Below are positions 45,870 through 57,800 of a stretch of DNA of 64,000 nucleotides, piece after piece. Made by a program: the position numbers and the translations under genes. Origin of the DNA: Macrostomum hystrix. Taxonomy: Eukaryota > Platyhelminthes > Macrostomidae. Position 1 is the first letter of the stretch. Each line of letters begins with the position of its first letter. The notes under the pieces were generated by a model. That model saw nothing but the letters and a program-made list of their open reading frames with translations. It ran no database searches and was not told where the DNA came from. Location: assembly GCA_950097015.1 (NCBI GenBank), contig CATNEN010000025.1, positions 5,632,001 through 5,696,000 on the forward strand. The letters are read 5' to 3'.

Positions 45870-47378
45870 CAACTCAGCTGTACAGTCAGGACTGGATCTT
45901 CTTCCTGCCTGACATCATTGTGGACGCCAAGGCGGGCCTGCTCTGGCAGGTGCGGCTTCGCCCGGATCGCCTGGGCGCCCAGATGTTTGCCGCTGATCCT
46001 GGCCGCTGCCTGCACTGCCTGCACCTCCGCTCGGCAGCCAAAACGGCCACCGCCGACGCACTCCGCCGACTGATGCTAATGCTCGCTTTGCCGGATTCAG
46101 CCGAGTCGTCTTCCTCGGCCGCGTCAGCCGCAGCCGTCCACCTGCCTGTGCTGGCCTACGGGCTGGAGCTTCTGGCTGCTCAGGAGGCCGCGCAGTTGAC
46201 GCCCCTGCCGACACCGCCGCCGCCGCCGGTAGCGCCTGGCTTAGATCCGACTCCGTTTTCGTCTTTGTCGTCAATGCAGCAACAGCAGCAGCAGCTTGTT
46301 GGATTGCCGGCGAAGGCGGCCGATCCGCTGACTCAGGGTGATCTGTATGTCCACCTGCTGGCCGAGGGACCGGCTTCTGAGGCAGAGTACCGGGCTCAGG
46401 TACCTCAACTAACTTGTCTACCTCGTCTACTTTGTCAACCTTGTCTACTTTGTCTACTTTTTCTAACTTGTCTACTTTGTCTACTTTGTTTACCTTGTCT
46501 AATATGTCTAATTTGTCTACCTTGTCTAAAAAGTTGTCTACCTTGTCTAATATGTCTACCTCGTCTACCTTGTCTACTCCGTCTACTTGTTATATCCTAT
46601 GATCTAATCTCGATGCAGCAATCTACAATAGTCTGATCGCACCTTGTATTAATTGCGACCAAAATCCCACAATAACCCTTAAAAATCTCATAGCGAAGTT
46701 TTGGATATGTCAAAGCAGATTTGTGATAATTCCATAGTAGTAATTTTCATAATCTCATAGAAGTCTGGAGATTCTAAGCTGATATGGAATACAGACATGC
46801 CATATATTTGTATAGCTATGCTAAATTATCCTAACATTCAGGTCTCCATGATTCTAGAATTCGTTCGCGCACTAAACGACCGCAATGTGGCAGTTCAGCA
46901 CTTCCTATTTGAGACCCTGGTTCGAGCGCTGGTCACCACTGGTCGGTTCGGAGAGCTGCATCAGCTGATTCAGTATCACGTGATCTCGGACAGCAAGCCA
47001 ATCGCCTGTCTGCTGCTATCTCTGCAGAGCCTGTACCAGCCGGCTCATCAGCTGGCTCTGGACATGATGAAGAGGCTCGGCACAGCCAATGAAGAGATTC
47101 TGGAAGTCCTACTATCGCAGGGTCGGGTTCTGTCCGCTGTGAAATTTCTCCGCTCTATCGGCAAATTCGATACCATACCGGCGCACAAACTGCTGGAGGT
47201 GGCGTCGGACAGCGGCGACTGGTGCCAGTTCTACTCCGTGTTCCGGGCGTTGGAGCAGCGCAACGCCCGTCTGAGGGGGAGCGCAGTGTTCCAGCCCACG
47301 GATCATTGCCAGAAATATGTGGCCAAGTTTGTTGGCAAGTTCGGACAGGGCGCGCTTGGCCAGCTCAGGGCACTGTGA
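43024..47378 (+). CDS. RMC1: RMC1 (regulator of MON1-CCZ1 / Mic1 family), five exons
   Basis: RMC1 is the third subunit of the MON1-CCZ1 complex, the exchange factor that activates Rab7 on late endosomes and autophagosomes. Exons are 43024-43505, 44028-44361, 44854-45102, 45815-46399 and 46842-47378, giving 728 residues (human about 657). The N-terminal propeller region has GEVKSIKFSSECRVLAVQRS and GAQILGFQWSP. The middle has FEVDLP, ERDVFLAELYGQLYLGVLKH and VDNLILVHHQ. The C-terminal Mic1/CLH region has LHQLIQYHVISDSKPIACLL, QPAHQLALDMMKRL and FRALEQRNARLRGSAVF. All align with the vertebrate protein from memory. Length excess comes from Ser, Gly and Gln runs. The acceptor of exon 2 (after GAAGAG) is chosen by phase and is the least certain boundary. 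An acceptor-like TTGCAG lies 10 bp before the ATG. Confidence 0.9.
43535..43840. repeat. Minisatellite in RMC1 intron 1, 21-bp unit
   Basis: About 14 units of TGGATGACGGTCATAGTTAA. It begins about 30 bp after the exon 1 donor. Confidence 0.9.
43848..43960 (+). mobile_element. SINE family B fragment in RMC1 intron 1
   Basis: GAGAAAGTCAGGGCAGATAT and GTGTGCGTGTGTGCTCAAGA match the interior of the family B SINE at 19735-20103. The tRNA-like head and the tail are missing, so this is a truncated internal fragment. Confidence 0.65.
44425..44785. repeat. Minisatellite in RMC1 intron 2, about 22-bp unit
   Basis: About 16 units of CTCCCTTCAGTATCTTCACT. It contains a CAG before each unit boundary, so it carries many decoy 3' splice-site-like motifs. 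It starts about 65 bp after the donor, within a stop-free 492-bp intron. Confidence 0.88.
45110..45240. repeat. Degenerate minisatellite in RMC1 intron 3
   Basis: Five to six imperfect units of TTTTAATCCCATCCAAAG directly after the exon 3 donor. TCCCATCC-type units resume near 45595-45780 beyond the SINE, so the SINE has split the array. Confidence 0.65.
45300..45575 (+). mobile_element. tRNA-derived SINE, family A, copy 3 (diverged), in RMC1 intron 3
   Basis: TTCAGTTCACCCAGCTGTAA, ACTGGGTACCAGAATCAGCT and GTCCACGGACTGAACAATTG match the family A body. The B-box is degenerate (GAGTTCTAATC), so this is an older copy than 1 and 2. Confidence 0.65.
45832..45870 (+). repeat. CAG tract in RMC1 exon 4
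   Basis: About 13 tandem CAG codons encode a poly-Gln run just after the start of exon 4. A similar AGC run encodes poly-Ser in exon 1 near 43207-43237. Confidence 0.9.
46403..46600. repeat. Short-period array in RMC1 intron 4, about 9-bp unit
   Basis: CTTGTCTAC and its variants are repeated about 20 times, starting immediately after the exon 4 donor CAG|GTACCT. Confidence 0.85.
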
Positions 47379-47619
47379 CATGTCTGACCTGTTTTTTTCT
47401 AATCATCATTTTCTAATTTTATATTTGCTTTAGAGCTAAATGTTCCAACTGTAATGATGTCATTTAATTCCCTTTTGGTAATTGCTTTTTGAAAAAACAG
47501 GAATATGCCCTAGATATTACGTGTTTTACGGCTTCGTAACTTATAAAGAAAAAAAATTATTACTCAATAATTTGGCCATTTGTTCTGATTCATATTTTCA
47601 AATACTTTTTGAGAGCAGA

Positions 47620-48110
47620 GAGAAGGGGAGAGTGGGAATTGGGGAGAGTGGGAAGAAGGGAGAGTGGGAACAAGGGAGAGTGGGAACAAGGGAGAGTGGG
47701 AACAAGGGAGAGTGGGAACAAGGGAGAGTGGGAACAAGAGAGAGTGGGAACAAGGGAGAGTGGGAACAAGAGAGAGTGGGAACGAGGGAGAGTGGGAAGA
47801 AGGGAGAGTGGGAAGAGGGAGAGTGGGAACAAGAGAGAGTGGGAACGAGGGAGAGTGGGAACAAGGGAGAGTGGGAACAAGAGAGAGTGGGAACAAGAGA
47901 GAGTAAGAACAAGAGAGAGTAAGAACAAGGGAGAGTGGGAACAAGGGAGAGTGGGAACAAGGGAGAGTGGGAACAAGAGAGAGTGGGAACAAGGGAGAGT
48001 GGGAACAAGGGAGAGTGGGAACAAGGGAGAGTGGGAACAAGGGAGAGTGGGAAGAAGGGAGAGTGGGAACAAGAGAGAGTAAGAACAAGGGAGAGTGGGA
48101 AGAAGTGGTG
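47620..48110. repeat. Purine-rich minisatellite, 16-bp unit
   Basis: About 30 units of GGGAGAGTGGGAACAA with GAGAGA and GAAGAA variants. It begins about 240 bp after the RMC1 stop. Long frames on both strands are repeat translations. Confidence 0.92.
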
Positions 48111-48559
48111 GGACGAGAAGTGGTGACTAGGTTGCAGAAAAAACAATGGGACAAGGGGATTTGTTTACCGTTATGTTGCAAATATACATACATGTTACAC
48201 TTCCTTGGTTTGCCTTATTTTATTTCAAATATGTTTTTATTTACTACTGTAAATTATATTCAGAGGATGCTTCAATCGGAAAGAATAAAAATATTGTTTC
48301 TTCATTTATGTTATATTTGATCTTGTTTATTGTTTTATTATTAATTGGAAAGTGGACATTTCTGCTGATTTGTAATCAGAGTTCAAGCGGTCAGGAAATT
48401 CAACTATTATTTCGTTATTATGCCGTACTCTGTTAAATAGATAATTAAATGAATTTTAAAAGTACGACCGCTACAGTAATAGTTTATTGTTTACAGTAAA
48501 CTCTTCCTTTCAGTGATTTGAAAGATAACAATGGGAGACTAGGAAACAAACAGGGAGAG

Positions 48560-49690
48560 AAGAAGGAAAGGGGGAGAAAGGAGGACACTATGGGAAAATG
48601 ATCACATCTAGAGAAACAATGCATCTAGGGGAGAGAAAGAAGGAATCTAGGGGAGAGAAAGGGGGGAATCTAGGGGAGAGAAACAATGCATCTAGGGGAG
48701 AGAAAGAAGGAATCTAGGGGAGAGAAAGGGAGGAATCTAGGGAAGAGAAAGGAGGAATCTAGGGGAGAGAAAGAAGGAATCTAGGGGAGAGAAAGGAGGA
48801 ATCTAGGGGAGAGAAAGAAGGAATCTAGGGGAGAGAAATGGGGGAATCTAGGGGAGAGAAACAATGCATCCAGGGGAGAGAAAGAAGGAATCTAGGGGAG
48901 AGAAAGGGGGAAGTCTAGGGGAGAGAAACAATGCATCTAGGGGAGAGAAAGGGGGGAATCTAGGGAAGAGAAATGAGGAATCTAGGGGAGAGAAAGGAGG
49001 AATCTAGGGGAGAGAAAGGAGGAATCTAGGGGAGAGAAAGAAGGAATCTAGGGGAGAGAAAGGAGGAATCTAGGGGAGATAAAGGGGGGAATCTAGGGGA
49101 GAGAAACAATGCATCTAGGGGAGAGAAAGAAGGAATCTAGGGGAGAGAAAGGGGAATCTAGGGGAGAGAAACAATGCATCTAGGGGAGAGAAAGGAGGAA
49201 TCTAGGGGAGAGAAAGGGGGAATCTAGGGGAGAGAAACAATGCATCTAGGGGAGAGAAAGGGGGGAATCTAGGGAAGAGAAATGAGGAATCTAGGGGAGA
49301 GAAAGGAGGAATCTAGGGGAGAGAAAGGGGGGAATCTAGGGGAGAGAAAGGAGGAATCTAGGGGAGAGAAAGGAGGAATCTAGGGGAGAGAAAGGGGGGA
49401 ATCTAGGGAAGAGAAAGGAGGTATCTAGGGGAGAGAAAGGGCGGAATCTAGGGGAGAGAAAGGGGGAATCTAGGGGAGAGAAAAAATGTATCTAGGGGAG
49501 AAAAAGAGGAATCTAGGGGAGAGAAAGGGGGTATATAGGGGAGAGAAAGGGGGTATCTAGGGGAGAAAAAATGGGAATCTAGGGGAGAGAAAGGGGGAAT
49601 CTAGAGGAGAGAAAGGGGGGATCTAGGGGAGAGAAAGTGGGAATATAGGGGAGAGAAAGGGGGAATCTAGGGGAGAGAAAGACGGGATCT
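48560..49690. repeat. Purine-rich minisatellite, 20-22-bp unit
   Basis: About 50 units of AATCTAGGGGAGAGAAAGGG. Occasional ACAATGCATC units recur at regular multi-unit spacing, giving a higher-order pattern. One strand is almost pure purine. Confidence 0.92.
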
Positions 49691-49883
49691 AGGGACCTAG
49701 AGCAAATACAATGAATAGTTGCAGAATGAAGATATGGGAGGAAATTAGTAGGATAAGCTTAACTTTTATAACTAAAAAACTGTGGAAGGTCCAAAACTCT
49801 TTATTATTGCAGAGCAATCTGATACATAAACGGAGTCGAAACAAGAATTTCTATATTTTTTTATATTAATAGCTTTTGAGAAG

Positions 49884-51281
49884 ATGCATCTGCAGTTATC
49901 GTCGCTAACATTGTTGCTGCCGCAGCAGACTCTGCCACGAGCACTAGTTCTGGCCTGTTCGGGTACGGCCGCACTGATTGCTGGTCGCAAGCTCTACCTG
50001 TGGGCCCAGGTGATAATGCTGAAACTAATCTGCGGCAAAGCTGACCGCGCCTTGTACAAACGAAAGCGGGCCCTGTTTCAACGTCTGCTGGACCGAGCCG
50101 ATGAGATGAAAGAGCCGATGGAGGTGCGCTTAGTATTTACTGTCTGTGACCTACTGTGAACTGTATGTAACCGACTGTGAACTGTCTGTGACCTATTGTG
50201 GACTGTCTGTGACCTATTGTGGACTGTCTGACCTATTGTGGACTGTCTGTGACCTATTGTGGACTGTCTGTGACCTATTGTGGACTGTCTGTGACCGACT
50301 GTGAAATGTCTGTGATCTGTCTGTGACCGACTGTGAAATGTCTGTGACTAACTGTGAAATGTCTGACTAACTGTGAAATGTCTGTGACTAACTTTGAACT
50401 GTTTGTGACCGACTGTGAAATGTCTGTGATCTGTCTGTGACCGACTGTGAAATGTCTGTGACTAACTGTGAAATGTCTGTGACTAACTGTGAAATGTCTG
50501 TGACTAACTGTGAAATGTCTGTGACTAACAGTGAAATGTCTGTGACTAACTGTGAAATGTCTGTGACTAACTTTGAACTGTCTGTGACCGACTGTGACAG
50601 TCTAGCAGTGACAGACTATTAACTGTGTGCGACAGTCTGTGACCGATTGTGAACTGTCTGCTACTGTCTGTGACAGAATATTAAAAAAATGCATTCAACT
50701 GCTTTAATGCTGCTTTTCTCAGTAGTCTGACTGGCATCCAGCTCTGATATCAAATATTTTATTTTTTCCAGATTTTGGAGCTCGGCTCCGGCACAGGTGT
50801 TAATTTTAAATACCTGCCGCGCGGAGCTAAGCTTACCGCACTGGATCCGCTGCCCGGAGTTCACGAGATCTACGCCAAGGCCGCCTCTGACGACGCCGGA
50901 GTTGAACTAGTCGGCTACGTGAAAGGCTTCGCCGAGGATCTATCCGAATTTAGTGACGAATCGTTTGACGCTGTCTTCTGCACCCTGACGATGTGCACCG
51001 TGTGGAATCTGGAGCGCATGTTAGCCGAGGTCAAGCGAGTCCTCCGACCAGGCGGTTTATTTCTATTCATCGATCACACTTTGTCGGATAAGCCACTGGT
51101 GCGGGCTGCCCAGTACGCGGTGACGCCGCTCTGGTACTTTCTAGGCCACGGCTGTCACTTCCGGCTGCCGCAGAGGTGCGTTGAAGCGGCCGGATTTTCC
51201 AAGTGCAACTACAACGAATACGACGGTAACCTCAAGATGCCGCTGCTGCGACGGATGGTTGACGGCTGCGCTGTCAAGTGA
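49884..51281 (+). CDS. METTL7: Methyltransferase-like protein 7 (METTL7/TMT1)-like, two exons
   Basis: This family comprises ER/lipid-droplet membrane-anchored SAM-dependent thiol methyltransferases. Exons are 49884-50123 and 50772-51281, both phase 0, giving 249 residues (human TMT1A 244). An N-terminal hydrophobic segment at about residues 17-42 fits a membrane anchor. The Rossmann motif I is ILELGSGTGVNFKYLP, directly after the splice junction. ALDP follows as the acidic loop, with Asp present where human TMT1 enzymes need it. DAVFCTLTMCTV, RVLRPGGLFLFIDH and GHGCHF match the family core, and the protein ends in ...GCAVK like TMT1A. The METTL7A and METTL7B ancestors cannot be separated. 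Confidence 0.87.
50135..50670. repeat. Minisatellite in the METTL7-like intron, about 20-22-bp unit
   Basis: Two subfamilies alternate: CCTATTGTGGACTGTCTGTG first, then ACTGTGAAATGTCTGTGACT. It begins within about 15 bp of the donor. Confidence 0.88.
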
Positions 51282-51289
51282 TTCGGACT

Positions 51290-51400
51290 CATTCAGAGTT
51301 GAGTAGATATGTGAGGAGAGCTGGGTTGAGTAGATGTTTGAGATGAGTTAAGTAGATGGATCAGGAGAGTTGAGTAGATGTGTGAGGAGAGTTGAGTAGA
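51290..51400. repeat. Short array after the METTL7-like stop
   Basis: Four to five degenerate units of GAGTTGAGTAGATGTGTGAG, about 15 bp after the stop codon and therefore in the 3' UTR. Confidence 0.7.
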
Positions 51401-51482
51401 CGTGAAGACGTATCGACGTAGTAGTTACCATAGAGTTACCGATATCAAATTACCGATAGAAGGACTATAAGTACTTGAGATA

Positions 51483-51488
51483 AATAAA
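51483..51488 (+). promoter_or_regulatory. Candidate poly(A) signal for the METTL7-like gene
   Basis: AATAAA about 200 bp past the stop codon, followed by an AT-rich stretch. 51500-52090 shows no gene. Confidence 0.45.
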
Positions 51489-52092
51489 ATTGTGCCCTTT
51501 GAATACTCGTTTTAAAATTTTGTAACGTACGAGCTATTTACTAAATTAACCATTTGCAACACGTTTGATACATAGTAATGCCCAATTTAACAAATAAATG
51601 AAACATTAATAATGTATGCATTTTTGCACGCTTCTGTTTTGTCAATAGCGAATAATAACACTTGGATAGAGCGGTAATCGATTAGAATTGTTAATTTTCT
51701 TTCACATTTTTTATTTTTAGTATTTTAATGACAGAATGAATGAGAGCACGATATGAGCTGAGCATTGAGCACCGAGGTTCTTCAAAAGAAATAATAAGCG
51801 CCAGATTTGACTGTAAAATAAAATGCAATTATTTTTTATATAGAATGGAGCATATGCAGTGTTTTGTAGGTTAAAGGCCATTTAGACAAATAGTCTGAAA
51901 ATAGAAAAAAGCTGAAAATTAAATTGTAAAAAATAGATCGCATTTATCTGAGCTGTAATTTATTAGGTATTGCACCAAGACTAACTTTCAATCGGTGTTA
52001 CTTTAAAAAATACAAATACCACTTCAATTTTATGGATAGTAAATAGACCATATTATATGGTTAGAATAGTTATAAATAACCTATTGATGAAT

Positions 52093-54103
52093 TCAGCACG
52101 CCCTTGTGGCAGCGGCGGCGGCTGCAGCTGCGGCAGCTTTCTGCGCCTGAGCATCAGCCACAGCGATTGGCCTGCGAAACAAGATGATATGCGGCTCAGG
52201 CTGGTGCACCATGTAGTTCACCCAGCCTTCGCTCTGTTGAATGCCGATGCCGCGCCATTCTTCTTCGGTCATGACGCGACCTTTGGGCACGTAGGCCAGC
52301 ATCTCCTTGGGCAGGTGGCAGTGCCTTCATCAAGTAATGGTTATGATTTATAAAGCTGTGTAAATTCACTGTAATTGCTTGACCACTAGAAGATGGATAG
52401 AAATCATACATGCCTAATTGGGCCAGATATACAACCAGTACTAGCTATTGCATGGCACTTCTAAAGGCTGTTTACAAAGTTATTTGTACAGTCCATGGAC
52501 TGGTGGGGCAACCACACCCACCGAAATTTCTATCAAATAGCTAAAATCTATCATTTACTTTATAGCTAGGTGAACTAATCTGTAACAATAGGGAATTTAA
52601 GGTTATGTCTCTAATCATACAAGCTGTTCCCCAAAGCTCTTATCATATTGCTTTTATAGCTACATACAATCAACACATTAAGTGTTTCCTTGACTATGCC
52701 TGCTTGGTTGTAAAATATAGTAAATAATAAGTTTTTCACATAATTCTTGGAATGTATTGGAATACATCATATATAAAATAGCTCCATGTAGCTATCTCTA
52801 TCTTAAAGCTCCAAATACAAACTAGTGGTAGCAATATGTAATAAAAATGCTATTTGATTCATTGTTTTGGTGACCACAGAATCACCTCTCCCCAGTCTGT
52901 CACCAAATATAACACCCATCAACTTCTCACATGGATTGTATGTACAGTAGATTATGTGCTAAACATAATTTTCAATCTTCTTTCTAACAAACAAGCCTTG
53001 ATAATGACTGCTGAAGTTGAAATGCGTTGGCAATAAAATTAATAAATGTTAGCTATTTTATTTGTCTCCATTACCCCCTCGGCTTCAGTTTACAATTATG
53101 TAAATTGAGAATTTGTAAAGGTAGCTGTGTATCCAGATAATATTTATATTTGTTATTACTGCTACTATTTACACTGAACCCCAACCCCTATTGGAATTTT
53201 CAGAGTTCACAAACATTTGCCCAGAAATTTAAAATATGTGCTAGACATTTGTTGACAAAAACAATTTTTCTGATAGGGCTATGCTGTACCACACAGTGGC
53301 GGTGCTGTGCTATACCAGATAGTATAACCTTGCTGCTATATTATGTGACATACCAACCTAAAACTTTGAAAATGTGTTAGACATCTACAAAAAGATGATT
53401 TTACTTTCCTATAGGCCCACAAACTTTGACTCATGATCATTTAAATGTATTTGGCTATAGCAATTTAATGATCATATGACATAAACCTAAGTGGATCATT
53501 ATATAGGATTTTCTTAATGGAACAGTTCTGGAACATTACATGATAGGCCTACACAAAATACACCCAATGGGAGAAACTAGTGTAGCTCTATTTAAAACAT
53601 TATTTTTTTTTAAAATTGCTACTTTTGAGCAAGCCATGATAACAGAAATGGAAAACTACATAGACAATGCAAACCAAAACAGCTGAAAAGATTTTTGCAA
53701 ACAAATGGAATGCCATTGTATTTTGAACAACTCATCCAAGATCATCAATACTCAAGAATCAATACTCAATATTTCAAGAATCCCAATGCATACAATGTCA
53801 ATTTGTATCAAGAGCTCTTTTTCGTTTAATATGAAAATGGTATTTTCCAAAATAAAACAGCATTGATATATTCAATAAAAAAGATAAATAATTGTGAATT
53901 ATTTACTTATGTCCTTTGTCACTTAGACCTAATTTTGAGTTTGACTCTAGCATAGAAACTAAACCTAGACAATAAAATTAACTGGATAAATTTGAGAACT
54001 GAAGACGCAAATAAAAAACTTACCGATATTCATACACATCGTCTCTGTATTTTTCTGAGTAGTAAATCTTCTTCTTTAGTGATGGGTCAATGTAGTGAGC
54101 CAT
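52093..54103 (-). CDS. CKS1: Cyclin-dependent kinase regulatory subunit CKS1, two exons
   Basis: CKS proteins bind CDK catalytic subunits and phospho-substrates and are needed for cell-cycle progression. Exons are 54103-54024 and 52324-52093, joined CG|G, giving 103 residues. The product starts [20 protein letters not shown], followed by [57 protein letters not shown], all nearly canonical, including the phosphate pocket and hinge. The hinge reads HQPEPH where many animals have HEPEPH. The usual short basic tail is replaced by an Ala-rich tail of about 23 residues ending TRAC. The acceptor TTACTTGATGAAG is pyrimidine-poor. The start has an acceptor-like CTAATCCAG nine bases upstream. The 1.7-kb intron holds an antisense SINE and no array. 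Confidence 0.95.
52415..52640 (-). mobile_element. tRNA-derived SINE, family A, copy 4, antisense, in the CKS1 intron
   Basis: On the + strand the copy shows GGGCCAGATATACAACC, ACAGTCCATGGACTGG, CCACACCCACC and AGCTAGGTGAAC in the order expected for the reverse complement of family A. It is diverged, and the head is poorly preserved. Confidence 0.6.
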
Positions 54104-54807
54104 TATTATTTTCTGGATTAGAAGTATATCAAGTTAGGGTACACTTTTTAAAGCGCTAGTTAATTTACCGTGACGGAAAACAAGAACAGTCTGTGATTTT
54201 TATCTGTTCCGGAAATTAAGTACTCGTGACTCTGTATTTAAACTAATTGTATAACAATTTAACTTACAACACGACCAATTATCAACGTCTTAGCTCCGAT
54301 AAACCCTAAAGTAAAAATTTACTTTAATAAAATTCTGTTTTATTTTTAAATACACTTTCAGTGTTCGCGTGGTATATATAGATTTAAAAAAATACGCCTT
54401 ACTCAAAGCTATATAATCTCTGGTCCAGTGCTGTTCGTCAAGACTGATATAGCATAGGGTCTGTAATGTGCAACATAGCTGGCTGATAAGCACGCGATAT
54501 TAAGCTGCGAGAAGAAGCCCATTATAATTGGTAGGTATTTTTTGTCTGAATCCTTTCAATTAAGTAAGAACCGATTTACTTAATTTACTTAAGTCGTGAC
54601 CTAAAAGGTGAGCTGCTTTTTTTTAAATATGCGAACTTGAATTTCACTTCTCTATCCCGCTAAAATCTCGGGTTATGTAGATTCAGATGAAAAAGACGTG
54701 TTATTGCTTTTGCATATAATAAATATCCAAAATCTCATTCCAACAGAATGTGAAACTTTTTGTTCACATTGACTGGTTAAAATCTGTCATCCACGCCGGC
54801 CGATTCG

Positions 54808-57800
54808 ATGGATCCGAACGAGTCTGATAATGCGTCCTTCGAGTCTTTCTCTGGCAGCGAGGATGGCAACGAAGGTCACGATTTTGATGACTTCGATGAC
54901 GAGTCAATCGTAGCTCAGGGCGAGCTGACTCTCGAAGATGACCCGCAGCTGAGCTCGCTACTGCCCAAGTCTTTTGATGCAAACTACCACGACGACGAGG
55001 AGGAAGGCGAATGCCAGGACGACGAAGGCGAAGATTCTGTCGAGACTGTGACTGCTGGCAAGTCTGAACCGCCTCTGAATGAAAGGCCTTCTGAATCTGT
55101 CTTGAATCCATCGCTTGACACACGAAAGAAGAAAAAGAGGTTTAATTTGGTTTGTGATTAAAATTATCCTATTTAGGAAACGCATTTTCTGCGTTCCCAC
55201 ACGTTTACATTTTATTTTCTTTTTTGCATCTGCAATTTCAGAATATATACAATATGTCTTGCGAATTGTAAATACGATGTTGGTAAGTCAAATTTGCATT
55301 TTTTTCTGCTTCTAGTGGAACAGAGATGAGATTGAGTCTTAATTTTGCAGTTCGCGACTGCGCCAGAAAGCTCGGCTTGAAGGAAGTTGACGAAGAAGAC
55401 GATTGGAATCTATTCTGGACTGACTTTGCCGTCTCAATGGATCGGGCCTGTGCAATGAAAAAATATCAGGTCTATTTTAAACGTTTTTTTCTGGCTTCTC
55501 GAGGCTAGGGCGAGGGCGAGGGCGAAGATTGATAAAGTTAATGACGGAAAGTGAGGAATAGAGAGATTATGGACATAAATACATCAAATATATAGAACGC
55601 GCGCAGGTGAGAAAGTCGATTGATAGAGTAAATTAATTGCTTTGATTATCAAAATTTCAGAAAATCAATCATTTCCCTGGCATGAGCGAAATCTGCCGCA
55701 AAGACTGTCTGGCCAGGAATCTGGGTCGCATGCGGCGCCTATTTCCCAAAGAGTTCAACATATCGCCGCGCACCTGGGTATTGCCGGCCGAGTGAGTGCG
55801 GGAGAGTGGGATTTGAAGATGAAATTTTGTGGATGGGATACAGAGTCTGAGATATTGTGGATGGGATACTGAGTCTGGGATATTGTGGATGGGATACAGA
55901 GTCTGGGATATTGTGGATGGGATACTGAGTCTGAGATATTGTGGGTGGGATAACTGAGTCTGAGATATTGTGGATGTGATACTGAGTCTGAGATATTGTG
56001 GGTGGGATAACTGAGTCTGAGATATTGTGGATGGGATAACTCAGTCTGAGATATTTTGGAAGGGATACAGAGTCTGGGATATTGTGGATGGGATAACTCA
56101 GTCTGAGATATTGTGGAGGGATACTGAGTCTGGGATATTGTGGATGGGATAACTCAGTCTGAGATATTGTGGATGGGATACTGTGGATGGGGTACAGAGT
56201 CTGGGATATTGTGGAAGGGATACAGGGTCTGGGATATTGTGGACGGGATACAGAGTCTGGGATATTGTGGAGGGATACTGAGTCTGGGATATTGTGGATG
56301 GGATAACTCAGTCTGAGATATTGTGGATGGGATAACTCAGTCTGAGATATTGTGGAAGGGATACAGAGTCTGGGATATTGTGGACGGGATACAGAGTCTG
56401 GGATATTGTGGAGGGATACTGAGTCTGGGATATTGTGGATGGGATAACTCAGTCTGAGATATTGTGGATGGGATACAGAGTCTGGGATACTGTGGATGGG
56501 GTACAGAGTCTGGGATATTGTGGAAGGGATACAGGGTCTGGGATATTGTGGACGGGATACAGAGTCTGGGATATTGTGGAGGGATACTGAGTCTGGGATA
56601 TTGTGGACGGGATACAGAGTCTGGGATATTGTGGACGGGATACAGAGTCTGGGATATTGTGGATGGGGTACAGAGTCTGGGATATTGTGGACGGGATGCA
56701 GATTCTGGGATATTGTGGACGGGATACAGAGTCTGGGATATTGTGGAGGGATACTGAGTCTGGGATATTGTGACGGGATACAGAGTCTGGGATATTGTGG
56801 ACGGGATACAGAGTCTGGGATATTGTGGATGGGGTACAGAGTCTGGGATACTGTGGATGGGGTACAGAGTCTGGGATACTGTGGATGGGGTACAGGGTCT
56901 GGGATATTGTGGACGGGATGCAGATTCTGGGATATTGTGGACGGGATACAGAGTCTGGGATATTGTGGATGGGGTACAGAGTCTGGGATATTGTGGACGG
57001 GATACCGAGTCTGGGATATTGTGGATGGGATACAGAGTCTGGGATATTGTGGAAGGGATACAGGGTCTGGGATATTGTGGAAGGGATACAGAGTCTGGGA
57101 TATTGTGGATGAGATACAGAGTCTGGGATATTGTGGATGGGTTACAGAGTCTGGGATATTGTGGAAGGGATACAGAGTCTGCGTTATTGTGGAAGGGATA
57201 CAGGGTCTGGGATATTGTGGAAGGGATACAGAGTCTGGGATATTGTGGATGGGATACAGAGTCTGGGATATTGTGGAAGGGATACAGAGTCTGGGATATT
57301 GTGGATGGGTTACAGAGTCTGGGATATTGTGGAAGGGATACAGAGTCTGGGATATTGTGGATGGGATACAGAGTTTGGGATATTGTGGATGGGAAACTGA
57401 GTCTGGGATATTGTGGATGGGGTACAGAGTCTGGGATTTTGTGGATGGGGTACAGAGTCTGGGATATTGTGGATGGGATACAGAGTCTGGGATTTTGTGG
57501 ATGGGGTACAGAGTCTGGGATATTGTGGATGGGGTACAGAGTCTGAGTGGAGTGGTACTGAAGTCAGTATATTTTTGTTCCAGTCAGTCTTGCTAGAACA
57601 TTGTGCATGAAAAGTTAGGGTAGTAAAATATTCCGTCTGAAGATGATAGATAAGTGTTATGTGTGCTGTAGAAGTGTAGGCCTATCCAATTATAAAGTAA
57701 GCACTCAAATATATAAAAATCTCATTTCATTCTCTAACGACTTAAACACGCACCTGTCGTGAACTGTCTTTGAAGTAATTAAAGAAAACTTCAGAGAACG

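Noticed and set aside
47564-48320. Several overlapping long frames on both strands
   Set aside because: All derive from the 16-bp purine-rich array, open in every frame because of its composition.
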